64,000 nucleotides of DNA from Streptomyces marokkonensis (GCF_008312835.1 NZ_VSKS01000028.1:1-64000); one strand, 5' to 3'. Positions 1-9,310 are shown, counted from the stretch's first letter. A program made the numbers and translations. Notes: generated by a model not told the origin, from the sequence alone.

Positions 1-95
1 CCCTCCTCCGCCTCGCCCGCCACCGCATCAGCGTCCTCTTCGCCATGCTCCGCGACGGAACCTTCTACGAGCCGAGGAGCCGTCGGCTCGCTTGA
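1..95 (+). mobile_element. 3' end of an IS110-family transposase gene (cut by window edge)
   Basis: The third forward frame is open from the left edge to a TGA at 93-95 and encodes 30 residues rich in Arg and Leu, including RHRISVLFAMLRDGTFYEP. That pattern (short basic helix, then AMLRDGT.Y.P) is typical of the extreme C-terminus of IS110-family transposases, which use a DEDD plus Ser active site and leave no long terminal inverted repeats. Only the tail lies inside the window, so completeness and target site cannot be judged. Family assignment rests on a short stretch. A transposon end here fits the accessory character of the next 4 kb. Confidence 0.6.
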
Positions 96-115
96 CGAAG
101 GACATAGAGGCACCC

Positions 116-137
116 CCCCCGGTTGCCCGGCCGGGGG
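116..137. terminator. GC-rich hairpin between convergent genes
   Basis: A 7-bp perfect stem (CCCCCGG at 116-122 with CCGGGGG at 131-137) and an 8-base loop lie between the transposase stop and the convergent methyltransferase stop at 172. There is no clear T-tract, which is usual for Streptomyces terminators. It may serve either direction. Confidence 0.4.
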
Positions 138-171
138 AGGTCGTGCGGCCCGCGTGCGGCAGCAGCGGTGT

Positions 172-975
172 TTACGGTTTGCGGGCCACCGCTCCGTAGC
201 CGGGGATCACGCCGTCGTCCTGGCCCGGGACCGGGTCGCCCAGTTCGGGGTGCCACTCGTGCGGGACCCGGACGCCCGGGTCGACGAGGTCCAGGCCGTC
301 GAAGAAGCGGGTGAACTCGTCCCGGGAGCGCAGGGCCAGGGTGACGCCCGCGGCCTTGAGCTTCTCGGTCGCCTTCTTCGACTCCGCGGGTGTGAAGTCG
401 GCCGTCGCGTGGGTGACGACCAGGTGACTGCCGGAGGGAAGGGCCGCCAGCAGCCGCCCGACCAGTTCGTGCGCGCCGTCCTCGTCGGGGACGAAGTGCA
501 GCAGCGCGATGAGCGAGAGCGCGACCGGCTCGTCGAAGTCGAGGATCTTCCGCGCGCCCTCCAGGATGGCGTCCGGTTCGCGCACGTCGGCCTGGAGGTA
601 CTCGGTCACCCCCTCGTCCGTGCCCCGCAGCAGCGCCGCCGCGTGGGCCAGCACGATGGGGTCGTTGTCGCAGTACACGACGCGGGCGTCCGGCACGATC
701 CCCTGAGCCACCTGGTGGAGGTTGGGCTCGGTGGGGATGCCGGTGCCGATGTCGAGGAACTGGCGTATGCCGTGCCCGGCCAGCCAGCGCGTGGCCCGCT
801 GCATGAACGCGCGGTTCACCCGTGCCATCACCGGCACCCGCGGGTCCAGCGCCAGCATCTGCCGGCCCATGGCCTCGTCGACCGGATAGTTGTCCTTGCC
901 GCCGAGGTACCAGTCGTACATCCGAGCGGGGTGCGGCCTGCTCGTGTCGATCTCCGCGGGGTGCTGCCCGGTCAT
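172..975 (-). CDS. SAM-dependent methyltransferase, Methyltransf_19 (SAV2177-type)
   Basis: A 267-residue protein of the actinomycete-specific S-adenosylmethionine methyltransferase family PF04672. Visible family marks are the N-terminal SRPHPARMYDWYLGGKDNY (residues about 12-30), the SAM-binding FLDIGTGIPT (73-82) and an acidic CDNDP after the second strand. Members of this family are abundant in Streptomyces; their substrates are unknown. I chose the ATG at 975 because GGAG lies 6 bases upstream; a TTG at 999 would add eight residues without a comparable ribosome site. It is followed downstream by the IS110 remnant and sits near a whiJ-like cassette, a neighbourhood in which this family is often found. 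Substrate not inferable. Confidence 0.85.
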   Translation of the reverse strand: MTGQHPAEIDTSRPHPARMYDWYLGGKDNYPVDEAMGRQMLALDPRVPVMARVNRAFMQRATRWLAGHGIRQFLDIGTGIPTEPNLHQVAQGIVPDARVVYCDNDPIVLAHAAALLRGTDEGVTEYLQADVREPDAILEGARKILDFDEPVALSLIALLHFVPDEDGAHELVGRLLAALPSGSHLVVTHATADFTPAESKKATEKLKAAGVTLALRSRDEFTRFFDGLDLVDPGVRVPHEWHPELGDPVPGQDDGVIPGYGAVARKP

Positions 976-1064
976 GACGGACTCCGTGATTCTTCGCAAC
1001 TGTTAGTAGTCAAGTCAGTGCCACATCAGAAAGCGGAACGCAAAGGTAGAGCGGACAACAGGTC

Positions 1065-1349
1065 TCAGGACAGCAGGAAATCCGCCTCTCCCGCCTTCGC
1101 TCCCTCGATGAAGGCCGTCATCTCGGCGGAGGTGTAGATGAGCGCGGGGCCGTCCGGGTCGGTGGACTGGCGTACGGCGATCCGGCCGTCGTCGAGCTTC
1201 ATCGCCTCCAGGCAGTTCCCTCCGTTGCCGCCGCTCCACGGCTTGTGCCAGCCCTCGCTGCCCAGGTCCCGCGCGGGCATGCCGTTGTAGATCCTTCCGG
1301 CGTGCGCCTGCGGGCGGGGCAGCGCCTTCGGGGGCTTCATGAGTTCCAT
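1065..1349 (-). CDS. DUF397 small protein of the whiJ-type cassette
   Basis: A 94-residue protein ending in the DUF397 domain: GWHKPWSGGNGGNCLEAMKLDDG, then IAVRQSTDPDGPALIYTSAEMTAFI. DUF397 proteins are small partners of DUF5753 helix-turn-helix regulators in Streptomyces; in the whiJ system the pair acts on developmental control. Here the regulator's TGA (1350-1352) is immediately followed by this ATG (1347-1349), and AAGGAG lies just upstream inside the regulator gene, so the two are translationally coupled. This supports a regulator-partner relationship. The biochemical role is inferred from the family only. Confidence 0.9.
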   Translation of the reverse strand: MELMKPPKALPRPQAHAGRIYNGMPARDLGSEGWHKPWSGGNGGNCLEAMKLDDGRIAVRQSTDPDGPALIYTSAEMTAFIEGAKAGEADFLLS

Positions 1350-2210
1350 TCACAGCTCCTTGCGGAGATCCCGGAGGATCTCCTTCGTGCGATGTGCCGT
1401 AGCGGCCTGCGCCGCCATGCGGTCCATGACCTCGAGGTGGGTCGCCACCTCGGTGCGCGCGTCCAGGTAGACGGCGCCGGTCAGGTACTCGCTGTAGACC
1501 ATGTCCGGCAGTTCGGGCATGGCAAATCGGAACAGCACGAACGGCCCGTACGTGCCGGGGTGCGGCCCACAGGCGAAGGTCGCGACCTGCAGCGTCACAT
1601 TGGGCAGCTTCGTGGCCTCGAGCAACTTGTCGATCTGGGCACGCATCACCTCCGGGCCGCCGACCTGGCGGCGGAGCACGGTCTCGTCCATCACGACCCA
1701 CAGTCGGGGCGCGTCCTTACGGGTGAGCAGTTCCTGCCGTTGCATGCGCAGGTCGACGTGGCGCTCGATGTCCTCGGGCCGGGTCTGCCCTATGGCGCCG
1801 GAGCGCAGCACGCCACGCGCGTAGTCCTCGGTCTGGAGCACTCCGGGGACGAAATGGGGTTCGTAACTGCGGATGAGGGAGGCCGCGCCCTCCAGGCTGA
1901 CGTACATCGAGAACCAGCCGGGCAGGATGTCGTGGAAGCGCTGCCACCAGCCGGGGCGGTTGGCGTCCTCCGCCAGTTGCACGAAGGCGTCGGCCTCGTC
2001 GTCGGAGACGCCGTACGCCTTCAGCAGGAGCTGGAGGTAGGGGATCTTGAGCGCGACCTCGGCCATCTCCATGCGGCGCACGGTGGCGGGGGCGACCCGG
2101 AGGATGCGGGCGGCCTCCTCGCGCTTCAGTCCCGCGCGTTCCCGCAGGTCCAGCAGGCGCCGGCCGAGGACGACCTGACCCACCGTCGGCGCGGACCGGG
2201 GTTCGCTCAC
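1350..2210 (-). CDS. XRE-family regulator with DUF5753 domain (WhiJ-like)
   Basis: A 286-residue DNA-binding protein. A helix-turn-helix occupies roughly residues 10-70 (LGRRLLDLRERAGL, then AARILRVAPATVRRMEMAE), followed by the DUF5753 ligand or partner domain (YEPHFVPGVLQTEDYAR, then LPNVTLQVATFACG). The GTG start at 2210 has GGGAGG seven bases upstream; an extension to 2384 would read through AT-rich repeat DNA that looks regulatory. The gene is coupled to the DUF397 gene downstream and diverges from a HATPase gene, the standard composition of whiJ-like loci. Such regulators commonly bind their own promoter, and repeats at 2254-2300 and 2382-2417 are candidate operators. Its signal is unknown. 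Confidence 0.9.
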   Translation of the reverse strand: MSEPRSAPTVGQVVLGRRLLDLRERAGLKREEAARILRVAPATVRRMEMAEVALKIPYLQLLLKAYGVSDDEADAFVQLAEDANRPGWWQRFHDILPGWFSMYVSLEGAASLIRSYEPHFVPGVLQTEDYARGVLRSGAIGQTRPEDIERHVDLRMQRQELLTRKDAPRLWVVMDETVLRRQVGGPEVMRAQIDKLLEATKLPNVTLQVATFACGPHPGTYGPFVLFRFAMPELPDMVYSEYLTGAVYLDARTEVATHLEVMDRMAAQAATAHRTKEILRDLRKEL

Positions 2211-2253
2211 ACTCCACCTCCCTCGAACAAATGCTGACAGCCCGGCGGCGCCA

Positions 2254-2300
2254 TTCGAAGATCTTTTCGAAGATCCATTCGACACGAACTCTCGTTCGAA
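2254..2300. promoter_or_regulatory. TTCGAA-type direct repeats upstream of the whiJ-like regulator
   Basis: TTCGAAGATC occurs twice, at 2254-2263 and 2266-2275, a 12-bp period. Further TTCGA and TTCGAA cores lie at 2278-2282 and 2295-2300. The cluster lies 44-90 bases upstream of the regulator start in unusually AT-rich DNA for this genome. Such spacing suggests adjacent binding sites on nearly one helical face, most simply for the neighbouring XRE regulator (inference). Confidence 0.5.
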
Positions 2301-2381
2301 TAAATCTCCGGCGATCCCAACTGGCGCCGCGTGAGGTGCTGTTGCGAGCAGTGTGCCACGGCCGTCCAGACCGTCACACAG

Positions 2382-2417
2382 CACTCTGCATTTTTCAGAG
2401 TGACACTTGCCAAGTGT
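2382..2417. promoter_or_regulatory. Two abutting palindromes before the HATPase gene
   Basis: CACTCTG at 2382-2388 pairs with CAGAGTG at 2396-2402 across a 7-base spacer. Immediately after it comes ACACTTG-C-CAAGTGT at 2403-2417. The second palindrome ends 16 bases before the GTG start at 2434, where it would overlap promoter or leader. These are the strongest operator candidates of the cassette. Confidence 0.5.
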
Positions 2418-2433
2418 TCACGGCGGGGCGATA

Positions 2434-3147
2434 GTGGCAAGCGTGATTCCGTCCGCGCCCTTAGGAACAGACGCCGCCGCAGGTTCCATCGGCCTCGGTG
2501 CCGCCTCGGCACCCGCCCCGTCGGGGACCCTTGCCGAGCGCCGGTTCCGCTTCGAACTGGCCGCTCATCCGGGTTCCCCGGCTCATGCCAGACGCCTGAC
2601 GAGGGCACGGCTGACCGGCTGGTCGGTGTGCGAGGACATCTGCGACACGGCGGAACTGGTCGTCTCCGAACTGGTCACCAACGCCATCGTGCACACCGCG
2701 AGCAGCCACATAGTCTGCGAGCTGCACGACGGTGACGATCTCGTGCGCATAGCCGTGCGGGACGAGGGCTGCGCACCGGGCCGGCCGCGGGCGAACACCC
2801 GGCAGCGGCCGGAGGAGGAGCACGGGAGGGGACTGCTCCTCGTCGACGCCCTGTGTCATGCCTGGGGCGCCCACGAGCACGGCCCCGGACTGCTGGTCTG
2901 GGCCGATCTCCCCCGCGCGGCGGTCACCCCGCGCGCCCCCGCGGAGCCCCGCGACGACCTGGGGTGGGGCGCCCGCCCGAAGCCCGGCCCGGGCGGCGAC
3001 CCGGACGACGGTGGTGGCGAGGACGACGAGACCACCCGGTCGCACCGGGTCACGGCGACCCCGGCGACAGCCCGGGACGCACACCCGGCGGCGACCGCGG
3101 ACTCGCCCCCGCACCAGCGCGTCCACCGGGACGGGGGACGGGCGTGA
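2434..3147 (+). CDS. ATP-binding (anti-sigma-like, HATPase_c_2) protein
   Basis: A 237-residue protein with a GHKL/HATPase_c_2 domain over about residues 35-160, as in SpoIIAB/RsbW-type anti-sigma factors. Visible are the N-box ELVTNAIVHTASS (80-92), the G1 box VRDEGCAPG (108-116) and the G2-like GRGLLLVDAL (about 133). The last 70 residues are Pro/Asp/Gly-rich and probably disordered. Start taken at GTG 2434; a GTG at 2443 is also possible. It diverges from the WhiJ-like regulator and overlaps the next gene by 4 bp. In comparable loci such an ATPase accompanies the DUF5753/DUF397 pair. No partner sigma factor is encoded nearby. Confidence 0.8.
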   Translation: MASVIPSAPLGTDAAAGSIGLGAASAPAPSGTLAERRFRFELAAHPGSPAHARRLTRARLTGWSVCEDICDTAELVVSELVTNAIVHTASSHIVCELHDGDDLVRIAVRDEGCAPGRPRANTRQRPEEEHGRGLLLVDALCHAWGAHEHGPGLLVWADLPRAAVTPRAPAEPRDDLGWGARPKPGPGGDPDDGGGEDDETTRSHRVTATPATARDAHPAATADSPPHQRVHRDGGRA

Positions 3148-3584
3148 CAGGAGCCGCCGGCACCCGCGTGCTGAGCCTGGACTCGCTGGTCCGCCTCCGG
3201 CGCGGACGGAACGCCTCGGCCACCCCCCGGCGGCTGCCGGTACCCGACGGCATGACGGCACCCATGGGCTGCGACGCGGTGGCGGTACCCGCCCGCTTCG
3301 GCCCGCTGGTGCTGCCCCGCCTGCCCAGGGTGGGCTGCGTCTACGCCGATGAGGCGCACTGGTGGTGGCTCGTTCCGTCCGACTCCGACTACGCGCTGGA
3401 GTGGCCCGCGCCCGCGCACTACGCCGCCGGCGCGGTCCTCCCCGACGCCGGGGCGCCCGAACTGCCCGGTCTGATCCACCGCCCCGACGGCACGCTCCCC
3501 TACACGCCGCCGATACCGCTCTACCTGGCCCTGTGCCGCCTGACCGACACGACTCCGACCTGGTCCCGCCCGGTCAGCGCGTAG
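3144..3584 (+). CDS. Conserved Streptomyces hypothetical protein, coupled to the HATPase gene
   Basis: A 146-residue protein starting at a GTG whose last bases form the upstream stop (GTGA overlap). Visible are MGCDAVAVPARFGPLVLPRL (residues about 38-57), EAHWWWLVPSDSDYALEWP with three adjacent tryptophans, and LIHRPDGTLPYTPPIPLYLAL near the end. The DAV-VPA pattern resembles the front part of primase-polymerase-like proteins common in Streptomyces, but the catalytic acidic motif is not evident, so this likeness is weak. Coupling to the anti-sigma-like ATPase suggests co-expression. Function unknown. Confidence 0.7.
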   Translation: MTGAAGTRVLSLDSLVRLRRGRNASATPRRLPVPDGMTAPMGCDAVAVPARFGPLVLPRLPRVGCVYADEAHWWWLVPSDSDYALEWPAPAHYAAGAVLPDAGAPELPGLIHRPDGTLPYTPPIPLYLALCRLTDTTPTWSRPVSA

Positions 3585-3611
3585 CAGCCCTCGGCCGTCC
3601 CCCGCGTCCGC

Positions 3612-3794
3612 TCACGCCGTCACGTCACCGCCGCCGTCGCCACGGACGATCACCAGGAACATGTCGGTAGCGAGGTCCATGACAACCTCGGCGGGCAGTC
3701 CCTCCAGGCGCCGCGCGTGCGCGAACTCCTCCGCCGGCCACGAGCCACGCGGTCCACCTGCGGGAAAGCGTTCGAGCACTGTTCGCCCGTTCAC
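3612..3794 (-). CDS. Small hypothetical protein (60 aa)
   Basis: A short reading frame from GTG 3794 with GGAGG about eight bases upstream, ending in TGA at 3612. The product begins VNGRTVLERF and contains PAEEFAHARRLEGLPAEVVMDLATDMFLVIV, an amphipathic helix then a hydrophobic strand. There is no signal peptide and no recognised domain. It is convergent with the preceding hypothetical gene, with 27 bases between stops. Good codon bias and a clear ribosome site argue that it is real; function unknown. Confidence 0.55.
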   Translation of the reverse strand: MNGRTVLERFPAGGPRGSWPAEEFAHARRLEGLPAEVVMDLATDMFLVIVRGDGGGDVTA

Positions 3795-4201
3795 CCTGCC
3801 ACCTCCATGTTGCGCTGTACTCGTAGAGTTAAACGCCAACCATGGGGCGAACGCCTCGCCCAGTGACGGTACTGAGACGTAGTTGACACCCGTTCACCGC
3901 CAAGTGTGAGCGGGCTCTCGGCTTTCCGGAGCAATCCGTCACCGTCCGTGCCGGCCGCCGTACTCGCCGTGGCAGCGGACATGCTCACCTTCCGCCGGCG
4001 CCCCGGGAGCCGACGCGCGCCCCTCGGGTCACCGACACGTTCAGGCCGGCGGGCAGCCGTCGCCCCGCCGCGACGTTCCGCTCAGGTGTCGTACTCCTGG
4101 ATCCGCCGCCCGTGACTCCGGTGGTCGCGTGGTGCAGGGCCTGACGCGCGGCGCGGCGGGCTCGGACCACGCGCCGGTGTGGGTGGCCTGAGCGGGGCGC
4201 T
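3795..4201. other. Intergenic stretch without a convincing gene
   Basis: About 400 bases between the small gene at 3612-3794 and the end of the FUSC gene. A TTGACA lies at 3883-3888 on the plus strand, but no good -10 box follows at 16-18 bp. Short open frames on both strands here are Arg/Pro-rich, lack ribosome sites and look like chance products of high GC. I see no RNA gene or strong hairpin. Confidence 0.5.
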
Positions 4202-6061
4202 TCACCCGGCGACGCGCAGCTGGGGAACCTTCAGGCCCACGCGGTCGTGGCGCCGGGCGAGTTCGTCCCGGAGTTCGGCGAGCCGCGCCACGTGCCGGGG
4301 GTCGAGCCGGCCGGTGTCGTCGAGGTGGACGGCGCAGGCTGTGGTGGTGTCGACGAGCAGTTCGAGGGTGGCGGCGATCTCGTCGGTGCCGTCGGCGTGC
4401 CGGGCGAGCGTGGGCAGTTCGGCCGAGGCGAGGGCGATGGCCGTACGGGCTTCCGCGAGGGTGCGGTACGCCTCGCGGCGCAGGGCCCAGCGGGCCTCGC
4501 GGTCGTCGGACCCGCCGAGGACGTGGTCGAGGTAGGCCCGGGCGGCACCGCCCGCTTCCGCGAGCCGGGCGCGGATGGCGTCGCCGCGCTGTCCCGGCAT
4601 CGGAAGATGGCCGACGACCAGCACGATGGCGCAGGCCAGCAGGGTCTCGCCGATCCGGCCGACGGAGGCCTGCGGTTCGCCGCCGGCCATCACCAGGGCG
4701 AGCACCAGCACGGTGACGACGGCGGTCTGCGCGGCGAAGTGCCGTGCGGCGAAGGGGATCAGCGCCCCGCTGACCACGACCAGGGCGACGAGCCCTTCCG
4801 GCCGGGGCAGTACCGCGGCGAAGGGGGCGAACAGGAGCGCCCCGAGCACGGTTCCGGCGGCCCGGGACAGCACCCGGGAGGCGAGCGGACCGAGGTCGGG
4901 CTTGACGAGGAAGACGGCGGTGGCGGGCAGCCAGTACCAGTGGGTGTGCTGCCCGTACCAGCGGGCGTGGTGCAGGGCCTGGGCGACGGCGACGCTCACC
5001 CCGAAGCAGAGGGCGACCCGCATCCCGTACTCCCGGCCCCGGGCGCCGAGGACGGTCCGCAGACGGTCGGCCCGGGACCGCTTGCGACTGTGCAGGTCGC
5101 CGCCCTCGCCTCCGTCGAAGGCCTCGGCGGCGCGCAGCAGGGCGTCGTCGAGGGCGCGCAGGGCCGGCGCGGAGCGGGAAGGAGCCGGCAGCGGCCCGGT
5201 CGGGATGCCGCCGCGTACGGCGGCGGCGAGGCGCCGGGGGCCTTCGGACGCGCGGGCCGGTACCGCCTCCCCCGCCCAGGCCAGCGCGGTCGCGGCCTCG
5301 GCGAGCGGCAGGGCGGCCGCGTACTGGGCGTGGAGCCGGCGTTCGGCCGCGGAGGAGACGTAGCGGCGCAGCCGGGGTCCGGCGAGCGCGTCCTGTGCCT
5401 GGTCGAGGGCGGCGGTGAGCGCGGCCCTGCGTGCGGTGGCGGCGTCCGTCCCGGTGGCGTCGAGCAGCGCGGCGACGGCGTCGTACACCCCGGCGACGGC
5501 GCCCCGCTCACCGTCGAAGCGGAAGTCCAGCCGGAAGGTGCCGGCCAGTGAGCCCGGCAGCGCCAGCCGGAGCCCCAGCAGCCACCCGGCGCCGGCGAGG
5601 AGGGCGAGCGCCCGCTGCCATCCCGGTTCGGGCAGCGGCATTCCGGCCCCGACGGCCGCGCCGACCAGCAACTGCGTGCCGACGGCGGATCCCACGGGCC
5701 CCGGCGCGCTGACCGCGCCGGCGACCAGTCCGAGCGCGGTCAGCAGCAGCGTGAGCAGTACGGCGGACAGATGGTCCCCGGCATACGTTCCGATGATCAG
5801 CCCGGCCGCCCCCGCGAGAGCGGGTCCCCCGATCCGTCCCACCGAGGCCCGCCGGCTGCCGGGCCGGTCGTTGATCCCGGCGAACATGGCCCCGATCGCG
5901 GCGACGACCCCCAGGGTGGGCCGCCCGGCGAGAACCGCCGCGAGCAGCAGGGGCCCGCCACCCAGCGCGCCCCGCACGACCGCACTCCAGGGAACCGGCC
6001 CTCGCTGGGTCCGCAGGGCATGGGCGAGCCACGGGGGCACGGCGGGGGCGTGACGGCTCAC
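4202..6061 (-). CDS. FUSC-family integral membrane protein (aromatic acid/fusaric acid exporter-like)
   Basis: A 619-residue membrane protein with two hydrophobic blocks: five to six helices in the first 160 residues (LLLAAVLAGRPTLGVVAAIG) and a second block around residues 350-500 (HTHWYWLPATAVFLVKPDLG, the FUSC_2 signature). Soluble helical parts follow each block, the usual FUSC/YccS layout. Relatives export aromatic carboxylates or fusaric acid, but most actinobacterial members are uncharacterised. Start is GTG 6061 with GGAG four bases upstream; a longer frame to 6418 reads through unrelated low-complexity sequence. It appears to be a single-gene unit, divergent from glpF. Confidence 0.85.
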   Translation of the reverse strand: MSRHAPAVPPWLAHALRTQRGPVPWSAVVRGALGGGPLLLAAVLAGRPTLGVVAAIGAMFAGINDRPGSRRASVGRIGGPALAGAAGLIIGTYAGDHLSAVLLTLLLTALGLVAGAVSAPGPVGSAVGTQLLVGAAVGAGMPLPEPGWQRALALLAGAGWLLGLRLALPGSLAGTFRLDFRFDGERGAVAGVYDAVAALLDATGTDAATARRAALTAALDQAQDALAGPRLRRYVSSAAERRLHAQYAAALPLAEAATALAWAGEAVPARASEGPRRLAAAVRGGIPTGPLPAPSRSAPALRALDDALLRAAEAFDGGEGGDLHSRKRSRADRLRTVLGARGREYGMRVALCFGVSVAVAQALHHARWYGQHTHWYWLPATAVFLVKPDLGPLASRVLSRAAGTVLGALLFAPFAAVLPRPEGLVALVVVSGALIPFAARHFAAQTAVVTVLVLALVMAGGEPQASVGRIGETLLACAIVLVVGHLPMPGQRGDAIRARLAEAGGAARAYLDHVLGGSDDREARWALRREAYRTLAEARTAIALASAELPTLARHADGTDEIAATLELLVDTTTACAVHLDDTGRLDPRHVARLAELRDELARRHDRVGLKVPQLRVAG

Positions 6062-6441
6062 GGGGCTCCAGGGGTCACATCGAGGGACTTCGCATCGAAA
6101 GCGGGCGACGGTGACCGGGCGGAAAGCCGGGTCCCACGGTAACCGACGGCGCTGACGACGAGTGCCCGCGCGTGTTTCCGGGAGGTGACGACGCCGACGC
6201 CACGAGCACTCCGGGCACCGGCACGCACGACCGGAGGAAGCACGCGTTCCGTGCGCTCGGTGCCGCTGCCGCGCTGAGCACCGCATGCGGCGAGCACGAG
6301 GGGAGCCGGGCGGCCACTCGAGAGGTCGCGCATTGCTCTGTTGGACGGAAAGATGACGCCCCGCGCGCCCGATCACCGTGCTACGCATACGCTTCCGGCA
6401 GGGGGAGGAAAGGCCCACGCCATTCCTGCCGAGGAGAGCCG
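6062..6441. other. Divergent intergenic region between the FUSC gene and glpF
   Basis: This 380-base gap must hold the promoters of both divergent genes. I see no confident -35/-10 pair, no gylR-type repeat and no RNA gene. Open frames through it are frame extensions of the flanking genes. The glpF ribosome site GAGGAGA is at 6431-6437. Confidence 0.5.
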
Positions 6442-7344
6442 ATGGCTGAACGCATTACGGCTGAACGCAATACACGCCGACGTGGTTATCGAGAAGGTGT
6501 CGGCGGTGAGATGCTCGCCGAATTCCTAGGAACCTTCGTCCTGCTTCTGCTGGGCATCGGGTCGGTGGCCGTCGCCGTCGTCGGTCTGCCCGGATCCGGC
6601 CGACAGGCGGTGGAGTTCGGGCCGGCGAACTGGCTCATCATCTCGTGGGGCTGGGGTCTCGCCGTCGTCTTCGGCGTCTATGTCGCCGGCGGCATCAGCG
6701 GCGCCCACATCAATCCCGCGGTGACGCTCGCCTTCGCCGTGCGCAAGGACTTCCCCTGGCGGAAGGTCCTGCCCTACTGGCTGGCCCAGGTCCTGGGCGC
6801 CTTCGTCGCCGCCGCGCTCATCTACGCCTGTTACCGGTGGGCCATCGACGCGGCCGACACGAAGGCGGGAATCCCGCGGGACGAATCGCTGGGCACGTAT
6901 TCCATCTTCGCCACGTTCCCCGCCGAATACTTCGGTGATTCCTGGTGGGGCCCGTTGCTCGACCAGATCGTGGGAACGGCGATTCTTCTCCTGCTCATCT
7001 GCGCCCTCATCGACACCCGGAACACGGCTCCGATGTCGAATCTCCACCCGTTCCTCATCGGCCTGGTGGTCGTCGCGATCGGATTGACGTTCGGCACCAA
7101 TGCCGGATACGCGATCAATCCCGCACGAGATTTCGGACCGCGACTGTTCACCTACTTCGAGGGCTGGGGCGACATCGCTCTTCCCGGCACATTCGGGTGG
7201 TTCAGCGGCTACTGGTGGATCCCCATCGTCGGACCGCTGATCGGCGGGGTCGTCGGTGTCCTGGTGTACGACCTGATCATCAAGCCGGTGATCAGGGCCA
7301 GGGCGGGGGCGCAGGAAGAAGGCCCGGCCACCGAGGAAGCCTAG
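6442..7344 (+). CDS. glpF: MIP-family glycerol uptake facilitator (aquaglyceroporin)
   Basis: A 300-residue channel with six transmembrane segments and both pore half-helix motifs: SGAHINPAVTLAF (NPA at 91-93) and GYAINPARDFGPRL (NPA near 222). The Asp after the second NPA (NPARD) is typical of glycerol facilitators rather than water-only channels. It would let glycerol and similar polyols diffuse into the cell. Start is ATG 6442 behind GAGGAGA. The glycerol kinase gene follows after 32 bases, so the pair forms an uptake-and-trap operon. The N-terminal 20 residues are charged and longer than in E. coli GlpF. Confidence 0.93.
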   Translation: MAERITAERNTRRRGYREGVGGEMLAEFLGTFVLLLLGIGSVAVAVVGLPGSGRQAVEFGPANWLIISWGWGLAVVFGVYVAGGISGAHINPAVTLAFAVRKDFPWRKVLPYWLAQVLGAFVAAALIYACYRWAIDAADTKAGIPRDESLGTYSIFATFPAEYFGDSWWGPLLDQIVGTAILLLLICALIDTRNTAPMSNLHPFLIGLVVVAIGLTFGTNAGYAINPARDFGPRLFTYFEGWGDIALPGTFGWFSGYWWIPIVGPLIGGVVGVLVYDLIIKPVIRARAGAQEEGPATEEA

Positions 7345-7376
7345 TCCCTGTCGTCACACCATGAGAGGTGGCAGCG

Positions 7377-8894
<1,518 letters not shown>

Positions 8895-8911
8895 CGCGGA
8901 GGGGCAGCGGC

Positions 8912-9103
8912 TCAGCGGTCGGCGATGTCCTCGCGGAGGCCGTCGGAGAACTCCCACCACGCCAGCGGAAGCCAGTCGCCGTTCACATACCCGTCGACGG
9001 TGGCGCCGCGACCGCGGACCGTCACCGTCGTGCCCGGCGGATAGGTGGTGCCGGACAGCCCGGGCACGGAAACAAGCAGGGTACCCAGCCGCTGCGCTGC
9101 CAT
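8912..9103 (-). CDS. Small conserved hypothetical protein (63 aa)
   Basis: A short protein, MAAQRLGTLLVSVPGLSGT then YPPGTTVTVRG and VDGYVNGDWLPLAWWEFSDG, ending in TGA at 8912. It looks like a compact beta-rich fold, with no signal peptide or membrane segment. ATG 9103 has a GGAGAGGGG stretch upstream; an ATG at 9118 would add five residues. It is convergent with glpK (17 bases between stops) and divergent from the dehydrogenase. Much longer antisense extensions run against the dehydrogenase and are not real. Function unknown. Confidence 0.6.
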   Translation of the reverse strand: MAAQRLGTLLVSVPGLSGTTYPPGTTVTVRGRGATVDGYVNGDWLPLAWWEFSDGLREDIADR

Positions 9104-9136
9104 GTCGCCCCTCTCCATTCTCGCAAGAACATTCCC

Positions 9137-9173
9137 CGTACGGCATTCCTTCTCGTACGACATTCTCCGTACG
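9137..9173. promoter_or_regulatory. Triplicated CGTACG palindrome in a divergent promoter region
   Basis: CGTACG occurs at 9137-9142, 9154-9159 and 9168-9173, the first two copies followed by an imperfect CATTC. The cluster lies between the small gene (start 9103) and the dehydrogenase (start 9311). Three copies within 37 bases suggest a multi-site operator; the protein that would bind is unknown. Confidence 0.35.
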
Positions 9174-9310
9174 ACGCCGGACGATATTCCAGGAAATTTT
9201 ACCGGCTTGCCCCATCGGGCAGACCGGAGAATCATGAGATATCGGTCACGCGAAACATCGGGAGAGGCGCGACAACCGGACACGTACGCCACCGAGTGGA
9301 GGTCGTAGCC

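Noticed and set aside
3906-4170. Two short overlapping frames between the small gene and the FUSC gene
   Set aside because: Arg/Pro-rich, no ribosome sites, no recognisable sequence features.
4202-6418. FUSC protein with a 119-residue N-terminal extension
   Set aside because: The extension has no membrane or domain character, and GTG 6061 has a proper ribosome site directly before the hydrophobic core.
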